From the NCBI GenBank assembly GCA_963680875.1, contig OY804577.1, forward strand, positions 101,133,906-101,197,905: 64,000 nucleotides of DNA, written 5' to 3'. Positions 40,101-50,898 of this stretch are shown here, piece after piece. Both the position numbers and the translations under genes were made by a program. The notes below the pieces were generated by a model. The model was not told where the DNA came from and did no database searches. It saw only the letters and a program-made list of their open reading frames with translations. Numbering within the stretch: position 1 is the stretch's first letter; every line of letters starts with the position of its first letter. Source of the stretch: Bathymodiolus brooksi (taxonomy: Eukaryota > Mollusca > Bivalvia > Mytilida > Modiolidae).

Positions 40101-40620
40101 TAATATCACAAAAAGTTTGTAATAATAACAAACGACGGACAATGAAAAACAATTATTGAATGTACTACTATTATTTTCCTTGTACAAGTGGAAATGTTCG
40201 CATAGGGGATTGTCGTTTAATTGGAATGCGCAAAAGCAACCTAAATGCGAAATTTGTTTAATATATGAAGTATGAACAACTGGAAACTGCATAGTTTTCT
40301 AACAATGAACTTTATAGGTTTTATTTTATTACTTGTATCAGAAAATGTATTAATCCAAGCTTAAATAACATCTGGATTTCTTTTGCAGGAACAAACGAAT
40401 ACTAAATGCAAGAAGAACCAATGATTATGCAAATAACAAACATTATTGTGATTTGAAAAATAATGTACCGAACGTGCCATGCCAGGAATATGATATTATT
40501 GATAGTAATTATAATACCATTGAGATGGACAGATCCCAGCCCTCTAACAACATCATGTGCATGGAAGGAGAATACATTAGTGTTGAACCTGATGGACATT
40601 TGACGACTAACATTAATTGA
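22075..40620 (+). CDS. Gene B: complete type I membrane receptor-like gene, six exons, 353 codons
   Basis: Exons: 22075-22123, 28949-29005, 33756-34139, 36900-37154, 39422-39506 and 40389-40620. All introns are GT..AG; together the exons make 1062 bases that read in one frame to TGA. Predicted layout: signal peptide (about 1-16), Cys-containing linker (17-35), Cys-rich ectodomain (36-163), Thr/Ser/Pro stalk (164-248), TM helix (about 252-276), and a tail with Lys/Arg stop-transfer residues and tyrosines at 290, 296, 311, 318 and 339. Sequons lie at Asn 31, 32, 47, 128, 139 and 150, all extracellular. The first four junctions are phase 1, the usual arrangement in shuffled extracellular modules. 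It is probably a cell-surface receptor with a phosphotyrosine tail; the family is not recognised. Further exons cannot be excluded, since introns 1 and 2 are 6.8 and 4.8 kb. Confidence 0.75.
22283..22393. repeat. Hairpin-forming foldback 160 bases into intron 1 of gene B (also about 51678-51773)
   Basis: ATACATGACCTTTTCCATAT pairs with ATATGGAAAAGGTCATGTAT, and inner arms pair around CCCATATCAGC/GCTGATATGGG. Similar ATATCAGCCCGAG stretches at 4535, 34335 and 60417 look like diverged relatives. Confidence 0.75.
23263..26748. other. Intron 1 sequence of gene B largely missing from gene C
   Basis: In unit 2 the text jumps from ATCATTATAA to TTTACTTCCCGTG (52666), and again from GATTAGTA to the counterpart of 26749, so about 2.9 kb and 0.55 kb of unit 1 have no match. 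I see AT-rich non-coding sequence with small inverted repeats; no exon with splice sites and an open phase-1 frame was found. Confidence 0.65.
28109..28274. mobile_element. Foldback element in intron 1 of gene B (also 54119-54286)
   Basis: GGAGATAACTATATTGTATT ... TTTCACGGCATCAATTG is mirrored by CAATTGATGCCGTGAAAT ... ACAGTTATCTCC, about 43 bases per arm. A second, more diverged half follows to about 28560. Confidence 0.75.
28732..28846 (+). repeat. SINE fragment in opposite orientation, intron 1 of gene B (also 54863-54975)
   Basis: GGTGGTTTTCTCCTGGTACT through GGCGTTAAACACCCATAAC is the reverse complement of the 16350 SINE body. Its tRNA part is missing. It lies just upstream of E2. Open frames over it are incidental. 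Confidence 0.65.
28949..29005 (+). CDS. Gene B exon 2: 19-codon linker with one Cys
   Basis: The acceptor TTTTAATTTCTAG ends at 28948 and the donor AATAG|GTAAAT follows 29005. The exon is 57 bases, phase 1 to phase 1, open in frame, with PCPSD and NNST motifs that give two overlapping N-glycosylation sequons. Its Cys (residue 26) could pair with one in E3. The gene C counterpart at 55077-55133 differs at three bases, each changing an amino acid (Thr/Arg, Pro/Thr, Asn/Lys). The exon lies about 80 bases before the terminal repeat of the intronic transposon. Confidence 0.68.
29088..32351 (+). mobile_element. TIR transposon in intron 2 of gene B (about 3.26 kb)
   Basis: The ends read TAGTGCAGTGAC and GTCACTGCACTA, and about 150 bases inside each end form a diverged inverted repeat (29088-29260 against about 32180-32351), sharing an AATACCACACGGCTG core. 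ATG lies next to both ends, a possible 3-bp target duplication. It carries one transposon-type gene in the same direction as the host gene. The element is present in all three units, so it predates the amplification. Confidence 0.62.
29906..31589 (+). pseudogene. Transposon protein gene, best preserved copy (101 + 475 codons)
   Basis: Two overlapping frames, 29906-30211 and 30162-31589, separated by a single frame change shared by all three units. The first has CVIC and YHRSCY motifs; the second starts with WDYCNFC and YHSAC and later has [16 protein letters not shown]. Cys/His spacing suggests metal-binding blocks. The second frame is open for 475 codons to a shared stop. Relatives in marine invertebrates are longer, continuing into a region with DGC..QYK and HxKG..DAxGG motifs that is absent here but seen at 44062-44700. 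It may be a truncated element. The catalytic family is not known to me. Confidence 0.6.
33756..34139 (+). CDS. Gene B exon 3: Cys-rich ectodomain
   Basis: Acceptor TTCTTACAG ends at 33755; donor CGAG|GTAACG follows 34139. It encodes residues 36-163, with Cys at 39, 69, 71, 102, 125 and 158 and sequons at 47, 128, 139 and 150. The C-terminal GYC-MQIQR stretch closes the module. The part from residue 127 to 139 is the most variable between the three gene copies. The domain family is not identified; a small disulfide-stabilised beta fold is plausible, not shown. Confidence 0.82.
35372..36315 (+). mobile_element. 5'-truncated RT retroelement, unit 2 copy
   Basis: Same insertion as 5553-6496. The 190-codon frame (35372-35944) is open and differs from unit 1 by about eight bases in 573, a useful near-neutral yardstick of about 1.4 percent for unit divergence. 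Confidence 0.72.
36900..37154 (+). CDS. Gene B exon 4: mucin-like stalk
   Basis: Residues 164-248, 255 bases, phase 1 to 1, between CATTTCAG and ACAG|GTAAGT. It is rich in Thr, Ser, Pro and Gln with one Cys at 177. At 36905-36916 the sequence differs from units 1 and 3 in six of twelve bases, turning a T-T-N-P run into S-L-S-S; Asp-to-His and Gln-to-Lys changes follow. No silent difference from gene A or C is seen in this exon. Confidence 0.8.
37311..38556. repeat. TGACCT/AGGTCA-rich tandem array in intron 4, unit 2
   Basis: Same array as 7529-11546, but about 1.25 kb against 2.9 kb (MITE excluded), with no MITE. The length difference shows expansion or contraction since duplication. Confidence 0.9.
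39422..39506 (+). CDS. Gene B exon 5: transmembrane helix
   Basis: Eighty-five bases between CTTTTTCAG and ATAAG|GTTTGT. From a leading Asp-Gln-Thr the exon runs into about 25 uncharged, mostly Val/Ile/Leu/Ala/Ser residues (about 252-276) and ends in an Arg codon split by the intron, a good stop-transfer boundary. It enters in phase 1 and leaves in phase 2. The codon that is TAA in gene A is CAA here. Confidence 0.8.
39930..40074 (+). mobile_element. Isolated tail of the RT retroelement, intron 5, unit 2
   Basis: Unit 2 counterpart of 12955-13099, in the same place between the TM and tail exons of gene B. Confidence 0.65.
40389..40620 (+). CDS. Gene B exon 6: cytoplasmic tail with ITIM/ITAM-like tyrosines and stop codon
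   Basis: The exon follows TTTCTTTTGCAG ending at 40388, starts with the last base of Arg 277 and ends at TGA 40618-40620. After basic residues (NKRILNARR) come YANN (Tyr 290, a YxN pattern bound by Grb2-type SH2 domains), YCDL (296), YDII (311), YNTI (318) and YISV (339). SNYNTI fits the ITIM consensus S/I/V/L-x-Y-x-x-I/V/L. YCDL and YDII are 11 residues apart, a loose ITAM-like spacing. Motif matches are read directly; phosphorylation and partners are inference. Confidence 0.78.
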
Positions 40621-41040
40621 GGACTGGAACAATAGTTAGAATTATCCTCAGAAAATATATTCTTTCACGATTTTAAGTATACTTTGATCTCCCGAATAAT
40701 TTATTGTGACTAATGCATTTAAAAAACTAGCCATGGCAATGTTTTTGCATTGGTTTTTTCAATGGTAACAGTAGCTTATCCAGTGGATAAAGCATATTAC
40801 AGTAAAGCGAGTGAAAACAAAACATTTGAGATACTATCGATTGTAGTAATTATAATATAAAATTAGATCGTTTTCTGTAGACAAATTATATATGTGTTTG
40901 AAACTTAGCCATATAACCAAAATATCTGGTCAGTAGGGTAAGATTTAGAATACCAAGTTCATGTTCTTCGTAGCAGACCAATCACTGCCTGTTTTTAAGT
41001 TTGTTTACTTTGTAGGCCAATCTTTGAATTGGATTCGTGT

Positions 41041-43309
41041 TGTTAGCTCACCTGACCCAAAGGGTCCCTGTGAGCTATTGTCACCACTGAGCGTCCGTCG
41101 TCTGTCGTCCGTCCGTTAACTTTTCACATTTTAATTAACTCCTCTGAAGCCACTGGGCCAATTTGAACCAAACTTTGGTGGAATGGTCCTTGGATGGCCC
41201 CCTTTCAAAATTGTGTCCGGTGATCACGATTTCCAACCAAGATGGCCGCCAAGCTAAAAATAGAAAAAAGGGGGGATGAAATTTTAATTGTCCATTGCTG
41301 CTTTAGTGTAAGTCAAAATGAGCTCAAATTTTAACTGCAGCTACATGCCAAGGAATAGTTTAGCATATATTCCGGGTTTTTCTGTGAAATTTTGCTCTCA
41401 GCCGATATATACCAATTATGCAAATTATGCATATTTTGATAAAAGATCACATTTAAATCTTCTCCTCTGAAACCGCTGAACCAAATTAAACCAAACCTGG
41501 CAGGGATGGTCCCTGGGTGGGTCTCTTTCAAAATTGTGTCCCACAGCCCCGCCCTCCATTCAAGATGGCTGCTGTTACTAAAAATAGAAATTTCTTCAAA
41601 TGGCCAAAACTGCTCTATTTTAAGCCAGAATGTGCCCAAATTTGAACTGTATGAGCATAATGATGAGCTTTTTAACATGTATTACAGGATTTATTATGAA
41701 CTTTGAACTTTTGTCGATTTTGACCGATTATGCAAATTAGAAAAAAGGGGGATGAAATTTTTAAAAAATCTTCTCCTCTGAAACTACTGAGCCAATCTCA
41801 ACCAAACTTTGCTGAAATGATTCTTGGATGGCCCCCTTCCAAAATTGTGTCCGGTAATCCCGACTTCCAACCAAGATGACCGCCAAGCTCAAAATAGAAA
41901 AAAGGGGGATGAAATTTAAAAAATCTTCTCCTCTGAAACTACTGAGCCAATCTCAACCAAACTTTGCTGAAATGATTCTTGGATGGCCCCCTTCCAAAAT
42001 TGTGTCCGGTGATCCCGACTTCCAACCATGATGACCGCCAAGCTCAAAATAGAAAAAAGAGGGGATGAAATTTTAATTGTCCATTGTTGCTTTAGTGTAA
42101 GTCAAAATGAACTCAAATTTTAACTGCTGCTACATGGCAAGAAGTAGTTTAACATATATTCCGGGTTTTTCTGTGAAATTTTTCTTTCAGCCGATATATA
42201 CCGATTATGCAAATTAGGCATATTTTGATAAAAGATCACATTTAAATCTTCTCCTCTGAAACCGCTGAACCAAATTAAACCAAACCTGGCAGGGATGGAC
42301 CCTGGATGGGTCCCTTTCAAAATTGTGCCTGACAGCCCTGCCCTCCATTCAAGATGGCTGCTGTTACTAAAAATAGAAATTTCTTCAATTGTCCATTGCT
42401 GCTTTAGTACAAGTCCAAATGAGCTCAAATGTTAACTGCAGCTACATGGCAAGGAGTAGTTTAACATATATTCCGAGATTTTCTATGAAATTTTTCTTTC
42501 AGCCGATTTATACCGATTATGCAAATTAGGCATATTTTGATAAAAGATCACATTTAAATCTTTTCCTCTGAAACCGCTGAACCAAATTAAACCAAACATG
42601 GCAGGGATAGTCCTTGGGTAGTCCTATTTCAAAATTGTGTCCGACAGCTCCACTCTCCATTCAAGATGGCTGCTGTCACTAAAAATAGAAATTTCTTCAA
42701 TTGTCTATTGCTGCTTTATTATAAATCAAAAGAGCTCAAATTTTAACTGCAGCTACATGACAATGAGTAGATTAACATTTATTCTGGGTTTTTCTGTGAA
42801 TTTTTTCTTTCAACCGATTTATACTGATTATACAAATTAGACATATTTTGATAAAAGATCACATTTAAATCTTCTCTGATGAAACCGCTGAACCAAATTA
42901 AAGCAGATTTGGCTGGGATGGTCCTTGGGTGGTCCCCTTTCAATATTGTGTCCGACAGCCCCACCCTCCATTCAAAATGGCTGCTGTTACTAAAAATAGA
43001 AATTTCTTTAGTTGTCAATTTCCGCTTTATTACAAATCAAAATGAACTCAAATTTTAACTGCAGCTATATGGCAATGAGTAGTTTAACATATATTCTGGG
43101 TTTTTCTGTGAGATTTTTTCAGACAGTTTATTCCGTTTAGGAATATTATGAGATAAAAATCACATCAAAATCTTTTGCTCAGAAATTTGAGTTGAAATGA
43201 TCTTTGGGTGGCCCACTTTCAAAATTATGTGTAACACCCCCATTTTCTATCAACTTTAGATGTCAAATTGAAAACCAGGTGAGCGATTACAGGCTCCTGT
43301 GAGCCTCTA
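41041..43309 (+). mobile_element. Helitron-like (pearl-type) element with internal tandem repeats, unit 2 only
   Basis: Starts TGTTAGCTCACCTGACCC and ends with GGTGAGCGATTACAGGCTCC...GAGCCTCTAG. The interior repeats a block starting AATCTTCTCCTCTGAAACC at about 41456, 42247, 42559 and 42871 (spacing about 310), plus variants 160 apart near 41767 and 41928. The 3' end has a GGCTC/GAGCC hairpin followed by CTAG, as in Helitron-type termini. No Rep/helicase gene. Very common type in bivalve genomes. Confidence 0.75.
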
Positions 43310-43615
43310 GTTTACTTTACGCTAGTATGTGTTTAGGTCCAAGCTGTGATGTCTGCTGCGCTTTTCGTATGAAATAATGTCCCGTTCGTCTTTAACCCCA
43401 GGTATTCGTTGGACAGCTCATGCCTTATTTATATATTTATGTGTATTTATTTACGCATATTGGTGTCAAACACTACTTGATTGTAAGTGTAGCATTGCGA
43501 GTGTCTATTAAGATGAGGAAACTGCTTACTCTTCGCGAACACCTGGATTCACCTCGTTTGTTATTTGGTCTCTGGATTGTCTTCCGTTTTCCCTGATTTT
43601 TACACTAAGACCTAA

Positions 43616-46041
43616 GACGTTGTTGGTACCACTGAGCGTAACGTCAACAAGTAACATTTTTAGACTTTTTACGCTTGATACAAATATATTTTTCTCAAAA
43701 ACTATATATTGTATTAAATGTGACCACAACATATTTCAACAATTTAATTGGTATACTAGTACTTGTAGGTAAATCATCGAACATAGTCATACATTTTGAT
43801 ACAGTCAATTATAGTTTGACGGGTAGAGTCAAATAACTTAACTAAAAGCCCGTCGCTGCTAGAGTTTTCAATATCATCGTCATCTCAAATAAAGACCACA
43901 GAGGTTGCTGGTATTAGTGCCAATTTACGACGAATTAAAGAAAATTTTAGTGGATCACCGTCTATACTTTGAAAATAATTTCCTTCTATCACGTTAGAAT
44001 TCGAGTTGAATCGAACTGTCTGTTTTGTCATGATTTAACGTAAACGATTCAGAGTTTGCTTTTACTGTGTGTAACTGCACAAAACCGCAAATATTGCCTT
44101 TTTACTCATGAGATCGGATAATGGTGCATTTTCGTCTTCTGCGTCGTCTGTATCCGAGCTAGATGTGTTAGCATTTACTGTTTCTGGTATGACTTTGTAT
44201 GTGACAAACTTGTCTATGAAATTGAGGTTTTCACACCGTATACTCAAGTCTAAAAGGCACAGGTCGCATGCGTAGCATACAGACCTTATTGATATATCGC
44301 CCTTTTGAATTGCAACGGCTTGGTGGATAGACCGAATCGCTGGAATTGGTTTATAAAGCCGTGGTTTGGTTCGCGGAATAGTTTCAATATATCTAAAAAT
44401 CCTCCGCTTACAGCCGTCAGACTTTGGTTGGATGAGATTTTCATTACAAAAATCAAAGAAATCCTTTGCTGACTGAATTGATGTTTTCCCTCTAACCACT
44501 GCTAAATCGGCTTGGTTTTTCAAAAAACCACCGGCTGCGTCCTGGGAACCCTTCGCATGGACTGTTTCAAAAAAGTTTCTGGCTATTTTTCTGTAGCCAA
44601 ATTCTTGAAACGAGTTCGATAAATTACCGAGACAGTGACGACTTTTATACTGACTCGCACATCCGTCATGACATCTACATCACAAGAAATCGATCGTAAA
44701 TATTCTGCAATTTGATTTTGCACATAGTAAGTAAAATGGTGATCATGTTTTTCGTTTTGAATAAAAAATCTTAAAAGCAACGTTTTCTTCATAACGTCAC
44801 ATTTCAAGCCACGACGTTGTTTTTTGGCCTTGTGACATTTGACAACGAAATAGCGAATTTCGGAACATTTCGTTATTTCAAAAGGTATCGATTAAATCAA
44901 ATACTCCAGGAAAATGCACATTTTGAATATGTTTATTAATCTAATTGAAAAAACCGCGATGTTGCAATCGCCTGAGCGTAAAAATTGAATGCGATGAAAA
45001 TCAAACACAAACTTGTGCCATTTCTACAAAGTGTGACATTTTACTGCGAAATCTTAAAAACTGAAGTACAAAGCTGCAGTAAGTAAGGGAAAATAAATTT
45101 CTTGATGTACTATCAAGATCATGACAAATTGCACATTTCAAATATGAGCAAAACTTTTAAATTTTTTATTCAAGGCTAGACAATAAAATCTTTCAAAAGT
45201 CGTATCAAGAATCCGAATACCGAAAAACAGCAACATTTTCTGAATGTGACATGAGGCTCCATAAAATAGAATGGAGTATTGCGGAAAGAATTATATATAT
45301 TATCGCTTGATTTTGTTTTCATTTTGTGAGGCATACTAGTAGAATATACATGTAGGGTAGATTTTTTCCGAAAGCATCGAAGCATTTAAAAAGTAATCAG
45401 ATTTGATCGTGTTTGAATCTTTTGAAAACGTTGCACAACGTTTTGTGACATCTTCGGTTGATCTTGGATTAACGTGATTAGCATTATCAAATTAATTCAT
45501 TTCTATTGTAACGCCTTGAAATGTGTAGAATATTAGTCAAAGAAAAGAATGATGCCGAAATCGAATTAAATTATTTTGATCTTCATATTTACGTCTACTC
45601 ACCAGATCAATTATGAGATTGTTTACGAGCGTTTACAGACTTTTGCGGCTTCCTGTTGTGGCAATTCTCACCAAAGTACGCAAATGACGTCATTTATTTC
45701 ATGACGTAACAATAACTGGTGATCATATGACGTAATTGTTCAAATCTGGTGATTTTCCAGTTCACCACTTTTTTTGGGGGGGTTCGAAATACCATAATTG
45801 ATCGTAATTGTGTTACGCGTCCACAGCGTTAAAAATGCTCTTTGAGTGTGTTTCTCACTTGCTCACTGAGAAATTATTGTTATATCGGCGAACATTGTTA
45901 TTAAAGAACAATCTTTGGAACTAACTCTTTAATTTGATATATACCACTTACTGGTTTATGAGAATATGATAGTTTATCAAACACGTATGCATCCGTATGC
46001 ACACAAGTATTACGACGTGGTACCAACATCTTGCGCGACGT
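43616..46041 (-). mobile_element. DNA transposon relic with transposase-like fragments, unit 2 only
   Basis: Flanked by CCTAA direct repeats (43611-43615, 46042-46046). The ends share inverted GACGT and GTTGGTACCAC (GGTACCAAC near 46020), interrupted by a few bases. The uninterrupted site is at about 14386-14395. Coding remnants are on the minus strand. Confidence 0.75.
44062..44807 (-). pseudogene. Transposase-like C-terminal fragment, frameshifted
   Basis: Minus-strand frames 44807-44583 and the one ending at 44062 belong to one protein with a frame change near 44668. Around 44560-44660 the downstream frame has DGCASQYKSRH. Near 44520-44560 it has NFFETVHAKGSQDAAGG, followed by an acidic C terminus. 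DGC..QYK and HxKG..DAxGG occur together in the C-terminal half of the repeated invertebrate proteins whose N-terminal half matches the 29906-31589 gene. Most of the gene is missing. The superfamily is not assigned. Confidence 0.6.
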
Positions 46042-46375
46042 CCTAACAAGACTATGTTTGGATAGCAAACTATTCATATGTTTTGTCTACTTTTCGGGTT
46101 AGTAATTTATCAAAAAAGTTTATATTTAATTAAGTGCATACTACGCGTTTCTTGCATAATCTTCATCTGGTACATTAAAAGTAGAAAGAAAAGGAAATTA
46201 TTGGAAGCAAGAAACCCAAACGATATAAATTTCAATAATTACTATGTCTAATAATGCAAGTACGTCTTAACATCAAGCGAACCAGATTTTATAACAAGGC
46301 AAAACATATATCTTTAAATGTTTTTATCATTACTAATAACGCAAAAAAATATATAGAATGTACATAGACAAATAG

Positions 46376-47438
46376 TGTGACGAAATTAGTTAACACGTAT
46401 TTGAAATGTGTATGCAAATTCTAAAAATAAATTAAGGCTATAAATAGGTGATAATTTGCGCACTTGACCGTATAATTTCCTTCCCCACTTCCACGAATTC
46501 CCCTTTGGTGTATGTTGTTTTAATTGCTTAATATATAAAGTTGGCATGCAAATAATTAATTTACAACTTTCGAAACAGTAGACCATTTTTATTTATCAAG
46601 TGGTTGGTTAAATAAGACATTTCAAGCATACGAATAGTTTCTATTTTTAGTTTCCATAATGTTTATAATTAATACGATAAGTAACAGAGTCATAAACGGG
46701 TTGGGATATGAAATAATGCACGGAAATAGTCGGATCATTTACACGCTTTATGATTATCATTGGGTTATATAAAATCGTCTTAGTGATGCAGACTTTTGGA
46801 ATCGTCTGTATAAAATAGTATAGTCCAAAACAGGGTATATAAACGCTTGTCACAGCGGGTCTTGGCACTTTGGGTTGCTCTGTCGAGCTACATGTTTGTT
46901 CAATAACCCTATGTAATACTGGTATTTGCTCTTGGTTACTTGATTAGCAGCTTTACGCACAGACTAGTTAAGTGTTGTACAAAACGCACAGGTTGAATTA
47001 GCTATAGTAGCGTGCGTAAAACGCACAAGTGCTGTAAAAACGCACAGGTTGAATTAGCTATAGTGGCGTGCGTAAAACGCACAGGATTGACGCACAGGTT
47101 GATCTAGTGATAGGTGCGGGCGTCAAAAACGCACAGGCTGAACCAGTAAAAGGTACGTGCGCAAAACGCACAGGTTAAACTGGCAATAGGTGCGAGGGTA
47201 AAACGCACATGCTGAACCAGTAAAAGGTGCGAGGGTAAAACGCACAGGATAAGCTAATAATAGGTGCGTGCGTAAAACGCACAGGTCCGACGCACGGGTG
47301 CCGAAAAAGCACAACATTGTCCATAGGTTTAACTGTATAAGCTAAAAACACGATATACAGAGCGTCACTTGAATCCAGAGGAGTAACTCTGGTACGAACC
47401 GGATTACGCCAGTGACGTGCAACCCCCTACACGTTACA
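46376..47438. mobile_element. Solo LTR, unit 2 only
   Basis: TGTGACG at the start and CGTTACA at the end give a TG..CA long terminal repeat with a short imperfect inverted repeat. ATAG (46372-46375 and 47439-47442) flanks it. Unit 1 has the empty site near 14714-14718. There is no gag-pol interior, so it is the product of LTR-LTR recombination. TTATATAAAAT at about 46767 could be its promoter. A minisatellite lies near its 3' end. Confidence 0.8.
46985..47302 (+). repeat. AAACGCACAGG minisatellite inside the solo LTR
   Basis: About eight degenerate units of 35-45 bases, each with GTAAAACGCACAGG followed by a variable half such as TTGAATTAGCTATAG or CTGAACCAGTAAAAGG. Confidence 0.85.
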
Positions 47439-49081
47439 ATAGCTATGATAATTTGATAATAATATAGCTAACAATATACAATGTTTGATGCTTAGTTCAG
47501 TAAAACTTGCATATCATTCATTGACCCTGCTTTTGTATTGTTCATGTTTATCGTCATTTATTTTTGTGATAGTATGTGGTCTTTTTGAGTGGAGGCATGT
47601 TTTTTTATCGTGTGTGTTTATATGTATTGCCGTTGGAAATTCAGTTATCAAGAGGGGAGGGTTGGAATCTCATCAACCGGTCTAAGCCCGCCACATTTGT
47701 GCGCCTGTCCCAAGACAGAAGAACCTAATTGACTAATGTCATATACGGTGTTCTTTATTGTGTTAAGTGAGTTCAGTTAAGATTAGTGGTGATTGTTCGT
47801 TTTGTTGATATTGGTGGGATTGATAACCATGACTGTTAAAACATTTTTTTCGTGATATTAAAATATTGAGAATAATATTATGTGTTCATCTGAAAGCTAT
47901 TATTTATCCACTGGTATGATGCTATTGATTATTGGTTTATTATATATGTTGATAAAATTTAATTAAGCTCTTTCTTTAGTGAGTACATTGGAAATGCCAG
48001 ATTTTAGTCTGTTTTGTTTTAGGTTTGTATAATTTACATTTAACTAGCGTATGATTCGTGCATGTTGTTAGTGTTGTCATTCATTTCTGAAAACGAATCA
48101 TTTACAGTGGTAGGAAACATCAATCATGCACTTCTTATTTCGAATAAAAATAGAGATGTGGTTCCTGTTACTTGATGGGCAATAATGTTACACATTATAT
48201 TAACACTAAGTCATATAACTTTTCTTTTTGACCGACTTTGGAAATGGGGATGCGGCCAACATATTATTTTTCTTTTTTGACTGTTGTTCAACAATAGAGG
48301 TATACGAATATTTGATATGCTTTAATTCACAAATATACAGAGAAAACGTGAAAATAGTTCAAAATACCAATCTTTATTTGTCTGTGTATTGCTTCCTATA
48401 TCACTGTATGTCCTTTTGGCCATTGTAGTCTCTGACCATTCATTTACGGTTTTTGATTACACCTTTGGTGTCTTCAAACGAATCTTGAAGAGAGATAGAC
48501 AACACAATGGCTGGCCAAAAGAAAAAAGAAGACGAAAATGGTCGACAATGCAATAAATAGAAAACAAAGGCGTGAGCAGTAAATCTTTTATATTCCTATT
48601 TGCATTAACGATAACAATATTCTTATTAATGTAAATTGATTGGTTAGTAATCGTTACCGTACAGAGCGCAATAATGCACTTTACGTGCAAGGAGAGGGGT
48701 AATATGAGAGACAAAACAAAATACCAAACTGTTGGAACATCTCACCAATCCAATGCATAAATGGTAGAGAGAGACAATAGATACCATAAAAACACATGTA
48801 TATGACCGCTCGCTTTCCAAGCTTGAAACGTGAGTTCTAATATAAAGTTGAGACGTTAAGCCAGTTTTATGGATCCAAACTTCCCTTGGTAGTGAAATAA
48901 TGCAGTCGTGCAAGTTTTGTCACATGTAAGTAAAATGAAAACCCTCAAACATAAGCGCGATGCAGAGAGTTGCTGTAAAGAACGCTATTATATTGAACAT
49001 TATACATAATATATTCAATCATCATGACACAGAAGTTGCAATATGTTCCGATGATCTCAATCCTCATTTAGGTATTGAATT

Positions 49082-49265
49082 GGTTTGGTTTATGGTGTTT
49101 AACGCCACTTTCAGCAATATTTCAGTTATATCGTGGCGGTCAGTTTTATTGGTGGAGGAAACCGGAGTACCCGGAGAAAACCACCGACTTGTCGCAAGTC
49201 ACTTGGTCACATAATGTTGTATCGCCTGAGTGGGATGCGAACTCACAACGATAGTGGTCATAGGC
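49082..49265 (-). repeat. tRNA-derived SINE, spacer of unit 2
   Basis: Counterpart of 16350-16530 with few differences; it also ends in the complementary B-box. Confidence 0.7.
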
Positions 49266-50682
49266 ACTGATTTTATAGGTAGTTGTAAATTCAACTACCA
49301 CACGATTCCGACGACCCCCGATTTAAATATTAGATGGTATACAAGGCCATCGTAAGAACATATTAGCGTGGATGCACTCATGATTCATTTTTCTTTTTTA
49401 AAAGAAAACATTTGTATACATAGCTAACACAGAATAATGAATATCAGTTTTTCTTGTTGATTCATTCTCCTGTCATACAAAAATGACTCATTATAATATA
49501 AACTAGACTTCCTTGCTAATGTATTCATAATAAAATGAATATCAGATAATATCTATACTTATACAAAAAGTTTTAAAAATGTTGCTGTCTATTTTAAATG
49601 TGATTCTTTATTTGCTTTTGTGGACATCTTTAGAATTATAAGTTAAAAATACCTGTGTTCATGATTTTATATAGTGTTTGTTTACTTTACAAAATAGAAA
49701 ATAGTATGGACGTAAATATTATATAAACGTTAAAAGGAAGTGAAAATCAGAAAATATCTATATACTTATACAACAAGCTAAAAATGTTGCTTCCTATATG
49801 ATGTGTGATCTTTAATATGATTGTACGTACATGTTTAGAATTATACTTTCAAATAGTTGTGTTCACCCATTCATATAGTGTTTATTTTACATTACATAAT
49901 ATATATTTGTATACCCATAAATATTGCATAAACATTAGAGAAAACCGAAAGGGAGATCAAAAAAGGACAATTCAGAGACATTGACAATATTGGGCACACA
50001 CGAGACAGGACGAACAATTATCGATATTTTCAATACGCAGAAACCCCACTAAAATCCATATGACCATGCAAGGGCTGTGGAAGAGAAAACAGTTCCTGCT
50101 CCACTAGCGGGACCCGTCGTGTCACTGGTAAACGACACGAACGCCATTCGCTATGAGACTCGTGTTGAACAACTGTATAAGGAAATAATCAGAAATAACA
50201 GGCAAAGCATGACAAAGTAATACAGCAAACGGGAGTAAAGACGAACGAACCGAACATCGTAGCTGACATGACACCACGGAACTGAAAACATGAAAAATGT
50301 AATAGGACAAACTGATTAATATCGGACCCACCACAAAAGCTAGGCTTGGGGACAATTTACGTTTTATATTTGGTTTCGTTTATAGAGTCTAATGCCACTT
50401 TCAATTAAATTCAGTTATATCGTGGCTGTCAGTTTATAAAGCATGTGAAACTTCAAAGGATATACACGTAGTTGTAACTGAGTTATTTACAAAACAATGC
50501 AGTTTTTTTCTTACTTCTTGTAGATAATACAAATATGAATATATTAATCATTTAAGTCCAGCAACGATATCTACGTTAAAAACAATAGCCACTTAATTAT
50601 AAAGAATGTATACCACGATGTCGTTATATTTCGTTCATCATGCTTTATAGTAAGAAAAGGACAAATTCATCTAACAATCTTA

Positions 50683-50898
50683 TCGGAGACTTTGAGCCGT
50701 AATGAAAGGGGGAGGTTTGACGCTTTAAAATCTGATTCAACCCACCATTTCTTTAGAAATGCCTGTACCAAGTCAGGGTCATTACGGTTTTCACACTTTT
50801 CCGGTTGTTGACTGATTTTTTCTGTTTATATACTTATGAGTTTTGACTTTCCCTTTGTAAGATTGCTCGGAGTTCGGTAATTTTGTTATTACCCTTAT
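50683..50898 (+). mobile_element. Isolated tail of the RT retroelement, spacer, unit 2
   Basis: Counterpart of 17943-18157, about 0.5 kb upstream of the gene C signal exon because unit 2 lacks the 3.4-kb block. Confidence 0.65.

Noticed and set aside
45176..45385. 69-codon minus-strand frame inside the DNA transposon
   Set aside because: No motif joins it to the transposase-like fragments; low-complexity AT-rich surroundings make chance likely.
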